From: Echinicola sp. 20G
GTDB taxonomy: Bacteria; Bacteroidota; Bacteroidia; Cytophagales; Cyclobacteriaceae
Length of the DNA stretch: 64,000 nt
Direction of reading: 5' to 3'
NCBI RefSeq assembly: GCF_015533855.1
Contig: NZ_AP024154.1
Span: 685,001 to 749,000, forward strand
Part shown: in pieces, positions 1 through 9,692 of the stretch
How positions within the stretch are numbered: position 1 is the stretch's first letter
How the letters are laid out: each line of letters opens with the position of its first letter
Made by a program: the position numbers and the translations under genes
Notes under the pieces: model-generated
Databases searched by the model: none
What the model saw: only the letters and a program-made list of their open reading frames with translations
Told to the model about the DNA's origin: nothing

Positions 1-54
1 GGTGACCTGGAGGTAAAAGTCATCAACTTGGATGAAGGACAAGACGATGAATAA
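1..54 (+). CDS. C-terminal end of an unidentified protein (partial)
   Basis: An open frame enters from the left edge and stops at TAA 52-54, giving a 17-residue tail rich in acidic residues (ending LDEGQDDE). The fragment is too short to assign to a family. About 160 bases without a gene or terminator-like hairpin separate it from rnr. Confidence 0.5.
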   Translation, partial: GDLEVKVINLDEGQDDE

Positions 55-215
55 ATTATTTATCCTTCAACACTAAACTCTCTGGCCGAATTAATTGTAT
101 AATAGAAGAAGAAATATCAACTCGAGAAAAATCGCATATCACCTGGCCCAATATTTTCTAACCAAGAAATTTAATGCAGGCATCATGACCTGTAAACGAA
201 AAGATTAAAATTTTT

Positions 216-2390
216 ATGAGCAAAAGATCAAGAAAACAAATAAAAGGAAAAAAGACGGGAAGTAAGCGGATGAATTCCGCGCAGTTGGCGGAGCGCATCC
301 TAAACTTTTTGGAAAACCATTATGGAGAAGAGTTCTCCATTAAGCAAATAATTAAGAAGTTACTTATCAGGGATTCCCTCACCAAAGGTGGCGTGGAGCC
401 TGTATTGAACAAATTGGTAGAGGCTGGATCAGTTTCCAGAAACCCCAGAAACCATTTTTCTTCCACTAAATCACCTGATTTTATCGAAGGGACAGTAGAC
501 TTTGTCAATCCTAGATTTGCCTTTATCGTCCCGGACAATAAAGCTGAAGGAGAAGAAGACATCCTTGTCAAAGCCAATGACATGAAAAATGCCCTAGACG
601 ATGATAAAGTCAGGATAATGGTTTACCCCAACAAAAGGCATGGCCAGAAAAGAGAGGGGCGAGTACTGGAAATTGTCAAAAGAGCCCGAGAGGAATTTGT
701 CGGCAAAGTAGAAATATCTCCTCGCTTTGCTTTTGTGGTGCCTGATTTCAAAAAAATGCACCATGATATCTTCATTAGGAAATCCGATCTTATGGGAGCA
801 GAGCACCATCAAAAAGTGGTGGTAAAAATCACAGAATGGAGAGAAGAGGATAAAAACCCAACAGGCAAAATCACTCAAGTACTGGGCGAGGCTGGAGAGC
901 ACGAGGTGGAAATCCATTCCATCATGGCTGAGTTTGGATTGCCATTTGAATACCCAGAAGACATAGTTCAAGAGGCGGAAGAAATCAATGAGGAAATCTC
1001 CAAAAGTGAGATCAAAGCCCGAAAGGATTTCAGGGACATTACCACTTTCACCATTGACCCAGTGGATGCCAAGGACTTTGATGATGCCATCTCCTACCAA
1101 AGGCTTCCCAATGGAAATATTGAATTGGGAGTGCATATTGCAGATGTGACCCATTATGTAAAACCCAAAACCAATCTGGAAAAGGAGGCCTATGACAGGG
1201 CTACTTCTGTTTATTTGGTAGACAGAACCATTCCCATGCTCCCAGAGAGACTAAGCAATGGGCTGTGTTCCCTCAGGCCAAATGAGGATAAATTGACCTT
1301 TTCCTGCGTATTTGAGTTAGATGAAAATGGCGAAATTCAGAAGCAATGGATCGGAAGGACCATCATACATTCAGACCGAAGGTTTGCTTACGAGGAAGCC
1401 CAGGAAAACATTGACAAACAAGAAGGAGATTTCTTCTCTGAACTTACCCTACTGAACAATCTGGCTAAGAAGATACGGAAAAGAAGGTTCCAGCATGGTG
1501 CCATCAATTTCGAAACCACAGAAGTGAAATTTAAGCTGGACGAAAAAGGAACTCCACTTGGTCTGATCGTAAAAGAAAGGAAAGACATCCACAAAATGAT
1601 CGAAGAATACATGCTATTGGCCAATAAGGCCGTGGCAGAATTCATCTACAATAAAAACAAAGGCAAGGATACGTTTGTTTATAGAACGCACGATCATCCG
1701 GACTTGGAACGTCTAGAGACTTTTGCCAATTTCGCAAAAAAATTCGGTCATCAGATTTCGATCAATGAAGACACCAAGATTTCATCTACCTTGAACAAAC
1801 TGATGAATGAAATAGAGGGAAAACCAGAACAAAACCTTTTGGAACAATTGGCGATAAGAAGTATGGCCAAAGCTAAATATAGCACAGAACCAAAAGGGCA
1901 CTTTGGATTGGCTTTCAGTCATTATACCCATTTCACCTCACCAATCAGAAGGTACCCAGACATGATGGTGCACCGCCTTCTGCAACACTATCTTGATGGA
2001 GGAAAGTCTCCAGATAAAGAACCTTGGGATGACAAATGTGTTCATTCATCAGAAAGGGAAAAGCGTGCTTCTGATGCCGAAAGGGCTTCCATAAAATACA
2101 AACAAGTGGAATACATGTCCCTGGCAGAAGACAAAGCTTATGAAGGAATTATTTCCGGTGTAACAGAATGGGGTATCTTTGTGGAAATTACGGAGACCAA
2201 GTGTGAAGGAATGATCCGATTGCAGGACTTACGTGATGACTATTACGAATTCGATGAAAAAAACATGCGCCTGATAGGCACTAAGAATAAAAAAATGATC
2301 ACTCTGGGTGACCAGGTATCGGTCCGTGTAGTTAATACGGATATAGACAGAAGAACCATAGATTTGGAATTTGCAAATGACAATGACTAA
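216..2390 (+). CDS. rnr: Ribonuclease R (3'-5' exoribonuclease)
   Basis: This is a cytoplasmic processive 3'-5' exoribonuclease that degrades structured RNA. The 724 residues show the full RNase R order: a lysine-rich N-terminus and winged-helix-like region (about 1-80), two cold-shock/OB segments (about 90-150 and 163-230), the RNB catalytic domain (about 265-600) with the acidic metal-binding signature DAKDFDDA near 284-291 and the HFTSPIRRYPD signature near 570, and a C-terminal S1 domain (about 640-722). The length is normal for the family. Translation starts at ATG 216. The stop overlaps the start of the next gene, so the two are probably co-transcribed and translationally coupled. Confidence 0.95.
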   Translation: MSKRSRKQIKGKKTGSKRMNSAQLAERILNFLENHYGEEFSIKQIIKKLLIRDSLTKGGVEPVLNKLVEAGSVSRNPRNHFSSTKSPDFIEGTVDFVNPRFAFIVPDNKAEGEEDILVKANDMKNALDDDKVRIMVYPNKRHGQKREGRVLEIVKRAREEFVGKVEISPRFAFVVPDFKKMHHDIFIRKSDLMGAEHHQKVVVKITEWREEDKNPTGKITQVLGEAGEHEVEIHSIMAEFGLPFEYPEDIVQEAEEINEEISKSEIKARKDFRDITTFTIDPVDAKDFDDAISYQRLPNGNIELGVHIADVTHYVKPKTNLEKEAYDRATSVYLVDRTIPMLPERLSNGLCSLRPNEDKLTFSCVFELDENGEIQKQWIGRTIIHSDRRFAYEEAQENIDKQEGDFFSELTLLNNLAKKIRKRRFQHGAINFETTEVKFKLDEKGTPLGLIVKERKDIHKMIEEYMLLANKAVAEFIYNKNKGKDTFVYRTHDHPDLERLETFANFAKKFGHQISINEDTKISSTLNKLMNEIEGKPEQNLLEQLAIRSMAKAKYSTEPKGHFGLAFSHYTHFTSPIRRYPDMMVHRLLQHYLDGGKSPDKEPWDDKCVHSSEREKRASDAERASIKYKQVEYMSLAEDKAYEGIISGVTEWGIFVEITETKCEGMIRLQDLRDDYYEFDEKNMRLIGTKNKKMITLGDQVSVRVVNTDIDRRTIDLEFANDND

Positions 2391-3369
2391 AACCAACTTA
2401 AGCCATGAGCTGTTGGAGCAGCTAGAAAAACACATTCAGGAATTTTCTTATGGAAGTTCTCCAGAGGAACTCTATGAGCCTATTTCTTACATCATGAGCT
2501 TGGGAGGCAAACGAATCAGGCCCCTATTGACATTGCTGGCTTATTCATTATACAGGGATGATTATGAAAAGGCACTCACGCCTGCTTCTGCTGTTGAAGT
2601 ATTTCATAATTTTACCTTGGTGCATGATGACATTATGGATGAGGCTCCATTGAGAAGAGGAAAGCCCACTGTCCATAAAAAATGGAACACCAATAATGCT
2701 ATCCTTTCGGGAGATGTGATGTTGGTCAAAGCTTATGATATGTTGCTTCATGTTCCTGAGGATAAACTTGCCGTATGCTTGAGATTGTTCAATCAAACCG
2801 CAACTGAAGTTTGCGAAGGGCAGCAACATGACATGAATTTCGAATCCAATAAAGCTGTACTGGAATCCGAATATGTGGAAATGATCCGGCAGAAGACAGC
2901 TGTATTGCTTGGCTTTGCCTTGCAGTATGGAGCCATCTTGGCCGGTGCTTCACAGGATGATGCCCAACATCTCTACGATTTCGGAGTTAATATTGGGATC
3001 GGCTTCCAACTGAAAGATGATTTGCTGGACGTTTATGCAGACAAAGCTAAATTTGGCAAGCAAGTCGGAGGAGATATCATTGCCAATAAAAAGACTTTCC
3101 TGCTCATTAAGGCAAAAGAACTGGCAATAGGTGAGGACAAAGAAGAGCTGGAAAACTGGCTCTCCAAAGTTGATTTTGACAAAGAAGAAAAAGTCAAAGC
3201 GGTTACTGCCCTTTATGATAAACTAGGCATCAAAAACATTACTGAAGCTAAAATGGAGTCTTTTTTTGAAAGAGGCTTCAATCAGCTCACCACCCTTGAA
3301 GTTGCTAACCAAGAAGCCTTAATGGCACTAAAGGGACTCACACAAAATCTTATTGAGCGGGAAAAATAA
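2377..3369 (+). CDS. Polyprenyl diphosphate synthase (trans-isoprenyl transferase)
   Basis: This enzyme condenses isopentenyl diphosphate with allylic diphosphates to make the polyprenyl chain for quinones. Both aspartate-rich Mg-binding motifs are visible: DDIMD near residue 85 and DDLLD near 214, the latter in the context FQLKDDLLD. GGKRIRP near the N-terminus is also typical. At about 330 residues it has family length. The frame is open from TTG 2371, but ATG 2377 (or 2383) is the more likely start; either way it overlaps the end of rnr. Chain length, and so the choice between an ispA-, ispB- or menaquinone-type name, cannot be told from sequence alone. Confidence 0.9.
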   Translation: MTMTKTNLSHELLEQLEKHIQEFSYGSSPEELYEPISYIMSLGGKRIRPLLTLLAYSLYRDDYEKALTPASAVEVFHNFTLVHDDIMDEAPLRRGKPTVHKKWNTNNAILSGDVMLVKAYDMLLHVPEDKLAVCLRLFNQTATEVCEGQQHDMNFESNKAVLESEYVEMIRQKTAVLLGFALQYGAILAGASQDDAQHLYDFGVNIGIGFQLKDDLLDVYADKAKFGKQVGGDIIANKKTFLLIKAKELAIGEDKEELENWLSKVDFDKEEKVKAVTALYDKLGIKNITEAKMESFFERGFNQLTTLEVANQEALMALKGLTQNLIEREK

Positions 3370-3397
3370 TTCTCGCTCTTTTACTGACAATTATTTC

Positions 3398-4027
3398 ATG
3401 GATATTTCTGCAACGGTTCTGATCATCATCATTACTGCTATCAGTTCCTTTTACGGTTGGAAAAACTACGGCTTTCTAAGTCGAAGTATGTTTAACCCTT
3501 ATTTAATTACCCGTAACAAGGAATTTGATCGCTTCATACTTTCGGGTTTTGTCCACAAGGATGCCATGCATTTGCTGTTCAATATGATTACCTTTTACTT
3601 CTTTGGTAGTTTAGTGGAACAGTACTTGACTTACCGATTTGGTTTCTTCCCTGGGGTAGCGATATTTATTTTATTCTATCTGGGCGCCTTGGCGATATCA
3701 GATATTCCCACGTACCTTAAGCACAAGTCCAATCCCAACTACCAAGCCTTGGGAGCCTCTGGAGGAACTGCTGCGGCTGTTTTCGCCAGCATCATCCTCA
3801 TGCCCATGCAGGACATCTGTCTCTTTGGCATCCTTTGTTTGCCTGGTTTCATTCTAGGGATTATTTTCTTGGGGTATTCTGCAATTAAAAGCAAACAGGA
3901 CAATGACAGCATCAACCATGATGCGCACCTTTTCGGTGCATTATTTGGGATCATTTTTATATTGATCTTAAGCCCAGCAAGTGCCGTTCACTTTTTCAAT
4001 CAAGTAAAAAATTACAGTTTATTTTAG
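3398..4027 (+). CDS. Rhomboid-family intramembrane serine protease
   Basis: This is a polytopic inner-membrane protein with about six hydrophobic segments. The rhomboid hallmarks are visible: HLLFNM near residue 56, the nucleophile motif GASGG near 118-122, and a catalytic-type histidine in HDAHLFG near 174-178. It probably cleaves single-span membrane proteins; the substrate is unknown. I chose ATG 3398 (209 aa). An upstream TTG at 3353 in the same frame would add 15 residues and overlap the previous gene. It is the last gene of the rnr cluster and runs into a strong terminator shared with galT. Confidence 0.88.
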   Translation: MDISATVLIIIITAISSFYGWKNYGFLSRSMFNPYLITRNKEFDRFILSGFVHKDAMHLLFNMITFYFFGSLVEQYLTYRFGFFPGVAIFILFYLGALAISDIPTYLKHKSNPNYQALGASGGTAAAVFASIILMPMQDICLFGILCLPGFILGIIFLGYSAIKSKQDNDSINHDAHLFGALFGIIFILILSPASAVHFFNQVKNYSLF

Positions 4028-4030
4028 TAA

Positions 4031-4065
4031 GAAAAAGGCCTGATGTGTGACATCAGGCCTTTTTC
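4031..4065. terminator. Bidirectional terminator between rhomboid gene and galT
   Basis: A perfect 15-bp stem (4031-4045 with 4051-4065) encloses a 5-base loop. It is A-rich on the left and T-rich on the right, so it can act as a Rho-independent terminator on either strand. It lies exactly between two convergent genes. Confidence 0.9.
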
Positions 4066-5115
4066 TTATTGAGAGACTTTATAATGCTCCTTCGGTTGAC
4101 TTTTTAGGATTTTTACAGCTGATTCAGCGGTGATGTCCCTTTGTGGATTGGCCAGCATCTCATAACCTACCATAAATTTCTTAACCGTGGCAGAACGTAA
4201 TAATGGCGGATAAAAAACCATGTGCAAGTCCCACTCTGGATGGTCTTTCCCATCGGTCATGGCCTGGTGGATCCCAGCTGAATAAGGAAAAGAAACTTTA
4301 AACACATTATCATACATAATGGTCAACTGACGATAAGCATCCGCCAATGCTTCCATTTGTGCTTGATCCATTTCTGCCAAAGAGGCAATATGAGTTTTGG
4401 GAGCTATCATGGCCTCAAAAGGCCAAACTGCCCAGAAAGGAACCAAGCCTACAAAATATTCATTTTCAAAAAGGATTCGCTCGTCTTTCTTCAACTCTTC
4501 TTGTACATAATCAACCACCATGCTTCGTCCATATTTCTCAAAATAATGAGAAAACTTCTGTTGCTTTTTTGCTGGCTCTACAGGTACAGATTCTTGCGCC
4601 CAGATCTGCCCATGCGGGTGTGGGTTAGAGCACCCCATTACTGAACCCTTGTTCTCAAAAATCTGAACGTAATTGATGAAATCCTTTTCGCCCAGACCGA
4701 GGTATTCCGCTTTCCACAACTCCACCACCTTGGTAATTGCCTGCACATCCAACTCCGGAATGGTCAAGTCATGTCGAGGAGAAAAACAAATCACCTTGCA
4801 TATGCCCCGCTCACTTTTGGCTTTGAAAAACTCTCCTTCTGACAATTCTCCCTCGGGAATATCAGCAGTCAATGCGCCAAAATCATTTTGAAAAACAAAG
4901 CTTCCTTGATAATCTGGGTTTTGCTCCCCGTTCACTCGGGTATTGGTGGGACAAAGGTAACACGCTTCATCATAGGCCACCTTCTTCTCTTCAGCAGTAT
5001 TTTCTTCCTGTCCTTGCCATGGTCGCTTCCCTCGATGTGGAGAAACCTGAAGCCAGTCACCAGTGAATGGGTTGTACCTCCTGTGGCTGTGGTCTTCAAA
5101 GTTAAAATCTGACAT
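4066..5115 (-). CDS. galT: Galactose-1-phosphate uridylyltransferase
   Basis: This is the Leloir pathway enzyme that swaps UMP between UDP-glucose and galactose-1-phosphate. The 349 residues carry the catalytic HxHxQ motif as H166-P-H168-G-Q170 (preceded by SNP), and a zinc-type C52-x2-C55 pair. The length matches class I GalT. It is the last gene of galM-galK-galT, with a 111-base gap after galK that contains no obvious promoter. It ends at the shared hairpin. No galE or galactose transporter lies in the window. Confidence 0.96.
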   Translation of the reverse strand: MSDFNFEDHSHRRYNPFTGDWLQVSPHRGKRPWQGQEENTAEEKKVAYDEACYLCPTNTRVNGEQNPDYQGSFVFQNDFGALTADIPEGELSEGEFFKAKSERGICKVICFSPRHDLTIPELDVQAITKVVELWKAEYLGLGEKDFINYVQIFENKGSVMGCSNPHPHGQIWAQESVPVEPAKKQQKFSHYFEKYGRSMVVDYVQEELKKDERILFENEYFVGLVPFWAVWPFEAMIAPKTHIASLAEMDQAQMEALADAYRQLTIMYDNVFKVSFPYSAGIHQAMTDGKDHPEWDLHMVFYPPLLRSATVKKFMVGYEMLANPQRDITAESAVKILKSQPKEHYKVSQ

Positions 5116-5226
5116 AATTCAATTCTAGGTATTAATAGGTTTGATAGTATTTCTTAATTTTTTGAGTAAGGCCTTCAACGTCCTAAACTGAGCGTAAAGT
5201 CTCTTAGCAAGCTTTGATGCTCTCCT

Positions 5227-6381
5227 CTAGACTGTGACCAAACGGGTTCCGTCAGTAATATTTACTTCATAGATTTTCAATGCTTTGCCAAAGGCTTCTT
5301 GATAAGCGGCGGACACTTCTTTTTCAAATTGTTCTTTACCTGACTTTTCGACCAAGTTGATGGTACAGCCACCAAAGCCTCCACCCATCATCCGCGCTCC
5401 CGCGACACTTTCATTGGATTTTGCGAAATCAGCCAGGAAGTCAAGCTCCTTACAGCTCACTTCATACATTTCAGAAAGACCATCATGAGAGCCATACATC
5501 TGCTGACCAAAACCTTTGATATCTCCTTTTTCCAATAGCTCACACCCCTTCAACAATCGCTCATTTTCTTCAATCACGTACTTGCTTCTGGTGTAAACCA
5601 CCTCACTCACATCCTCTTTAGCTTCATCAAGCATTTCAAGAGTAACATCTCGGAGACTTTGAACATTAGGATGGTATTTCTGTACCGCTTCAACCCCTTC
5701 TTGGCACTCCCTTCTTCGATCATTGTAAGCTGTATCCGCTAGAGAATGCTTGACCTGTGTATCACAAAGCACAATTTGGTAATCACCCAATTCTATGGGG
5801 AAATAGCTAAAGTCCAAAGACCTGCAATCCAAGCGGATGGCATGATTATCCTTTCCCATCATAGAAGCAAATTGATCCATGATACCACATTGTACTCCTG
5901 CAAATTCATGCTCTGCTTTTTGGGCAAACTTAAGCATATTGAGTTTTTCAAGCCCCAAATCAAAAAGTGCTGAAAGGGCCAAGCAAACACCATTTTCTAC
6001 TGCCGCGGAAGATGACAATCCTGCACCTACGGGGACATCTCCACCAAAAACAAGGTCAAAACCTTTCAGTTCATAGCCCGCCTTCTGAAGTTGTGCTACC
6101 ACACCCATGACATAATTTCCCCAACCGCTTTCCATGCGTTCAAAGTCATTAATATCAAAGGTCAAAGACTCTTGAAAATCAAAAGAGAAAAGACGGCATT
6201 CCTCTGAATCATTGGCCTGGACAGCAATGACAATTTCTTTGTCAATGGCTGCAGGAAGTACAAATCCGTCATTATAATCTGTATGCTCTCCGATAAGGTT
6301 AATTCGACCCGGAGATTTAACCACAATAGGTTCTTTGTCAAAAAGTTCTTTAAACTTTGACTGAATGATAGAAGGGTTCAT
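5227..6381 (-). CDS. galK: Galactokinase
   Basis: A GHMP-family kinase that phosphorylates galactose at C1. All three signatures are visible in its 384 residues: the galactokinase signature GRINLIGEHTDYNDG (25-39), the ATP-binding motif PVGAGLSSSAA (117-127) and the C-terminal GGGFGGC motif (about 333-339). D169 in GIMDQF fits the catalytic base. It starts with ATG 18 bases after the galM stop, so it is clearly in the same operon. Confidence 0.97.
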   Translation of the reverse strand: MNPSIIQSKFKELFDKEPIVVKSPGRINLIGEHTDYNDGFVLPAAIDKEIVIAVQANDSEECRLFSFDFQESLTFDINDFERMESGWGNYVMGVVAQLQKAGYELKGFDLVFGGDVPVGAGLSSSAAVENGVCLALSALFDLGLEKLNMLKFAQKAEHEFAGVQCGIMDQFASMMGKDNHAIRLDCRSLDFSYFPIELGDYQIVLCDTQVKHSLADTAYNDRRRECQEGVEAVQKYHPNVQSLRDVTLEMLDEAKEDVSEVVYTRSKYVIEENERLLKGCELLEKGDIKGFGQQMYGSHDGLSEMYEVSCKELDFLADFAKSNESVAGARMMGGGFGGCTINLVEKSGKEQFEKEVSAAYQEAFGKALKIYEVNITDGTRLVTV

Positions 6382-6398
6382 GATAATCTATATTTGCT

Positions 6399-7478
6399 TT
6401 ACTTTTTTACTGAAAATTTGAAGGAGGTATAACTATTCAACTGTTCACCCGGATGAAGGGTCACTGAAGGAAAGTGGGGTTGGTTTGGGGAATCTGGAAA
6501 GTGTTGGGTTTCCATGGCAATACCTCCGTGTTTTGGATAAGTTTTTCCTTTACCGCTGACACTTCCATCAAAATAGTTTGCAGTATACAATTGGATGCCA
6601 GGCTCTGAACTCTGAACTTCCATTTCAATACCTGACTCAGACGAATAAAGTGCAGCTCCTGGATTATTCTTATCAAAAACGATGGTTTGATCCAAGCCAT
6701 TGGCAATGACCGTTTGTTCATGATCTGAAAACACTGCTTCTTTCACTTTTTTGCTTTGTAGCAAATCAAAAGGTGTTCCTTTAACGGAAAGTATTTCGCC
6801 AGTAGGAATACTTCCTTCTACTACAGGAATATAAAAAGGCGCATTTGCCTGGATGTCATGATCAAGAATGGTTTGTGAAAAATCACCCGAAAGGTTAAAA
6901 TAGGAATGATTGGTAAGATTGATCACAGTAATCTTATCAGTCTCGGCAGTATAGGAAATTTTAAGTTCACTTTCACCTTCCAAGCTAAAGGTAACACACA
7001 CTTTCAGGTTTCCTGGATAATTCTCCTCACCATCTGGACTGAGATAAGTAAACTTTACACCACGTTCAACAATTTCCGCTTCCCAAATCTTCTTGTCAAA
7101 ACCTATCTTGCCCCCATGAAGATGGTGTTCCCCATTCGTAATGGCCAATTGATAATCCTTTCCATCTACCTCTATTTTCCCTCTGTTGATCCTGTTGCAA
7201 ACCCTGCCAACTGTACATCCCATGAAGGCATTGGCCTTCAAATAGCTTTCACTGATGTACTCCTCAAAAGTATCAAAGCCCAACACGACATCTGTAATCT
7301 CTCCTTCCCTATCAGGGACAAAAAGATGGGTCAGTGTGGCGCCATAATTGGTTACACAAACTTTGGTACCATAATCATTGCTTAGAGTAAATAAATGGAC
7401 ATCCGTTCCATTTAGTGTTTTGCCGAAAACAGATTGCTCGACTAGTATTTTGGTGTGATTTGGCTTTTCGGTCGACAA
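6399..7478 (-). CDS. galM: Aldose 1-epimerase (galactose mutarotase), TTG start
   Basis: This enzyme interconverts alpha- and beta-D-galactose and feeds GalK. The 359 residues contain NGEHHLHGG (115-123) and NHSYFNLSG (190-198, catalytic-type His191), and GGIAMETQHFP with E323 as the likely base. No ATG is available before residue 86; the only plausible starts are TTG at 7478 or a few near-cognate codons upstream before an in-frame stop at about 7514. It has no signal peptide, so it is probably cytoplasmic. First gene of galMKT, preceded by the putative operator at 7578-7599. Confidence 0.93.
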   Translation of the reverse strand: MSTEKPNHTKILVEQSVFGKTLNGTDVHLFTLSNDYGTKVCVTNYGATLTHLFVPDREGEITDVVLGFDTFEEYISESYLKANAFMGCTVGRVCNRINRGKIEVDGKDYQLAITNGEHHLHGGKIGFDKKIWEAEIVERGVKFTYLSPDGEENYPGNLKVCVTFSLEGESELKISYTAETDKITVINLTNHSYFNLSGDFSQTILDHDIQANAPFYIPVVEGSIPTGEILSVKGTPFDLLQSKKVKEAVFSDHEQTVIANGLDQTIVFDKNNPGAALYSSESGIEMEVQSSEPGIQLYTANYFDGSVSGKGKTYPKHGGIAMETQHFPDSPNQPHFPSVTLHPGEQLNSYTSFKFSVKK

Positions 7479-7577
7479 AGAAGTCAGGTTTATTAATTGA
7501 CAATTTTGATTTTAAGAAGTGCCAAATTAATAGATTAAAAAATGTAATTAAGGCCTGTTAGAACTTATTTTTTAAAA

Positions 7578-7599
7578 AAACGTTCCCGAAAACGTTTCC
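7578..7599. promoter_or_regulatory. Putative LacI-family operator in front of galMKT
   Basis: Two AACGTT half-palindromes (7579-7584 and 7591-7596) lie 12 bases apart, and the second sits in the 8-bp palindrome AAACGTTT. A central CG in an A/T-flanked palindrome is the usual LacI/CcpA-type operator form. The site lies between the regulator's stop and the galM start. Binding by the neighbouring regulator is an inference. Confidence 0.6.
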
Positions 7600-7608
7600 A
7601 TTACTAAT

Positions 7609-8625
7609 TCATTTTTGTGATGATTTCCTCACAATTAGCTCAGTATCCAAAACAATGGTCTGAGGCTTAAAATCCTCTGGATTCATCAGCTGGTCCAAAA
7701 GATTGTTAGCTGCCAATTTCCCCATTTCATATGCAGGTTGATCCACTGTGGTAAGGGAAGGTTCCAAAGCGTCCGACACAGGCATGTTGGTAAAGCCCAC
7801 CAAGGCCACATCAGAAGGTATCTTTAAACCTTTTGATTTTAAAAATTTCATCACATCAATGGCTACGGGGTCATTGATCGCAAAAATAGCATCTGGTCTT
7901 TTTTCCAAATTCAATAATTCCTGCACCAAATTCTGGGTACTTTCGATTGTCAAATCGCTGTGCTTTACCAAGGCAAAGTCCACTTCAATGCCATATTCAT
8001 TCAAAGCTTTTTCGTAACCTGCCATACGTTTTTTGCTAATGTACATTTCTTCAGGACCAGACATAAAAGCTATCCGTCTACAACCTTGCTCAATCAAATG
8101 CTTGGTCACTTTATATGCCCCCACAGTATCATCAACAATTACAGTTGAAACCGGCAAGCCTTCATGAATCCTGTCAAAAAGTACAAAAGGAATTTCTCTG
8201 TCGATCAGATTTTCAAGATGCTCATACGAGGATGTTTCCCTGGACAAAGAGATCAACAAACCATCAACGCGGCTAGAGATCAAGGTGCGAATATCTGATT
8301 TCTCTTGATCAAAACTTTCATTGGATTGGCAGATCATCACATTATAGCCCCTACTGTAAGCCGTATCTTGAATACCACTGATATTGGAGGCAAAAAAATG
8401 AGAAGCCAACTGGGGAACGACAATTCCCAAAGTTTTGGTTTTGTTGACCCGAAGGCTTTGGGCCACCACATTGGGGGAGTAATTCAGCTTTTCAGCCATG
8501 GCCAAAACCTTCTTCCTGGTCTCCAGCTTGATTTCGGGAGAGTCCCTCAATGCCCTTGATACTGTGGAAATACTGATTTTAAGCTTTAGCGCAATGTCCC
8601 TGATGGTTACTTGTCCCTTTTTCAT
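7609..8625 (-). CDS. LacI-family transcriptional regulator, probably of the gal operon
   Basis: The 338 residues have a LacI-type DNA-binding helix-turn-helix at the N-terminus (TIRDIALKLKISISTVSRAL, about 7-26), the hinge helix region (about 45-60, ending VAQSLRVNKTK) and a periplasmic-binding-protein-like effector domain to the end. It lies directly upstream of galM on the same strand, so it may regulate the galMKT genes and possibly itself. The ligand (galactose or a galactoside) is inferred from context only. Confidence 0.93.
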   Translation of the reverse strand: MKKGQVTIRDIALKLKISISTVSRALRDSPEIKLETRKKVLAMAEKLNYSPNVVAQSLRVNKTKTLGIVVPQLASHFFASNISGIQDTAYSRGYNVMICQSNESFDQEKSDIRTLISSRVDGLLISLSRETSSYEHLENLIDREIPFVLFDRIHEGLPVSTVIVDDTVGAYKVTKHLIEQGCRRIAFMSGPEEMYISKKRMAGYEKALNEYGIEVDFALVKHSDLTIESTQNLVQELLNLEKRPDAIFAINDPVAIDVMKFLKSKGLKIPSDVALVGFTNMPVSDALEPSLTTVDQPAYEMGKLAANNLLDQLMNPEDFKPQTIVLDTELIVRKSSQK

Positions 8626-8702
8626 TTTTTTCTTTGTTACTCAAAAAATGAATATACATTTTTTACAAGAGAACACCTATTTCCCATACTTTTGGGACTA
8701 GC

Positions 8703-9692
8703 TTATTCTTGGTAGATGGTAAACAAAACAGTCTCTCCGACCGCCTTAAGCGTTCGTTTATCAATAACCTCCATGTTATCGGAATGCTTGTGGTGGTACC
8801 TACCAAATCCAAAATCAGGGGAATAATCAATGATGTCAATCATAGGAATCCGGGCAATTTCATTTACAGGAATATGATCATCAGTGATCGCATGAGAATC
8901 CCTCATCTGAAAGAAATCACTATGGCCTATTGAATGGGCAAAATTCCATACCTTGGTCACAATCCCTTTTGCGTATTGTTGCGAAACACCCTCTTTATAA
9001 AAACGAGCTCCTTTCGCTCCAACCATGTCCACCAAGATCCCGTAATAAGCAGCATAGCCCCGTTCATGTGGGTTTTTGGACCAATATTGAGAGCCCAAAC
9101 ACCACCATTTGGCATCATCTGTACCGCCTTTGGCAGACTCAGGCTTTCCATCATCCTCACCATCAAACAAAATAAAATCAATCCCAATATCAGGTTTCAG
9201 TTCAGCATTTGAAATGCTTCTGGCTATTTCTAATAAAACCCCAACCCCACTGGCACCGTCATTGGCACCGTCAATGGGTTCATTGATGCGCTCTGTATCT
9301 TTATCAGCTATCCTTCTGGTATCCCAATGGGCTGCCAAAATTACCCGCTTCTTGGCTGATGGATTAAAGGAAGCAATGATGTTCATCAACTCCAATTTTT
9401 TCCCATCATAGGCCTCTGCTTCAAATTCCTGAACCTCTACCCCCAATCCAAATGACTTGAATTTCTCCTGTAGCCAAAAAGAAGTTGCTTTATGGGCATC
9501 GGTATTGGGAACCCTTGGCCCAAAATCAACCTGATCCTGAATGTACTGATATGCAGAGTCCACACTAAATGCAGGAACATCACTCAAGGCAACCTCAACC
9601 TGAGGTTCTTCTACTACAACTTCACTTTTGCGATCTCCACATGCTCCCAAAAACCATAGTAAAACTATAGCCCATACTAAATTATTCTTCAT
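8703..9692 (-). CDS. M28-family lipoprotein, glutaminyl-peptide cyclotransferase-like
   Basis: The N-terminus is a lipoprotein signal with lipobox LGAC (Cys18), so the mature protein should be envelope-anchored. The rest is an M28 zinc-hydrolase fold: AHWDTR (H122, D124), NDGASG (D145), FDGEDDG (E179) and a late histidine in HHKHSDN. The WCLGSQYW segment and single-zinc-type ligand order resemble bacterial and animal glutaminyl cyclases, which make N-terminal pyroglutamate, more than aminopeptidases. In Bacteroidota this activity modifies exported proteins after signal-peptide cleavage. The start overlaps the 3' end of cysS by 11 bases, so the two are co-transcribed. The exact activity is inferred. 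Confidence 0.82.
   Translation of the reverse strand: MKNNLVWAIVLLWFLGACGDRKSEVVVEEPQVEVALSDVPAFSVDSAYQYIQDQVDFGPRVPNTDAHKATSFWLQEKFKSFGLGVEVQEFEAEAYDGKKLELMNIIASFNPSAKKRVILAAHWDTRRIADKDTERINEPIDGANDGASGVGVLLEIARSISNAELKPDIGIDFILFDGEDDGKPESAKGGTDDAKWWCLGSQYWSKNPHERGYAAYYGILVDMVGAKGARFYKEGVSQQYAKGIVTKVWNFAHSIGHSDFFQMRDSHAITDDHIPVNEIARIPMIDIIDYSPDFGFGRYHHKHSDNMEVIDKRTLKAVGETVLFTIYQE

Noticed and set aside
320..1645. Minus-strand frames inside rnr
   Set aside because: They lie wholly within a well-supported gene on the other strand and encode no recognisable protein.
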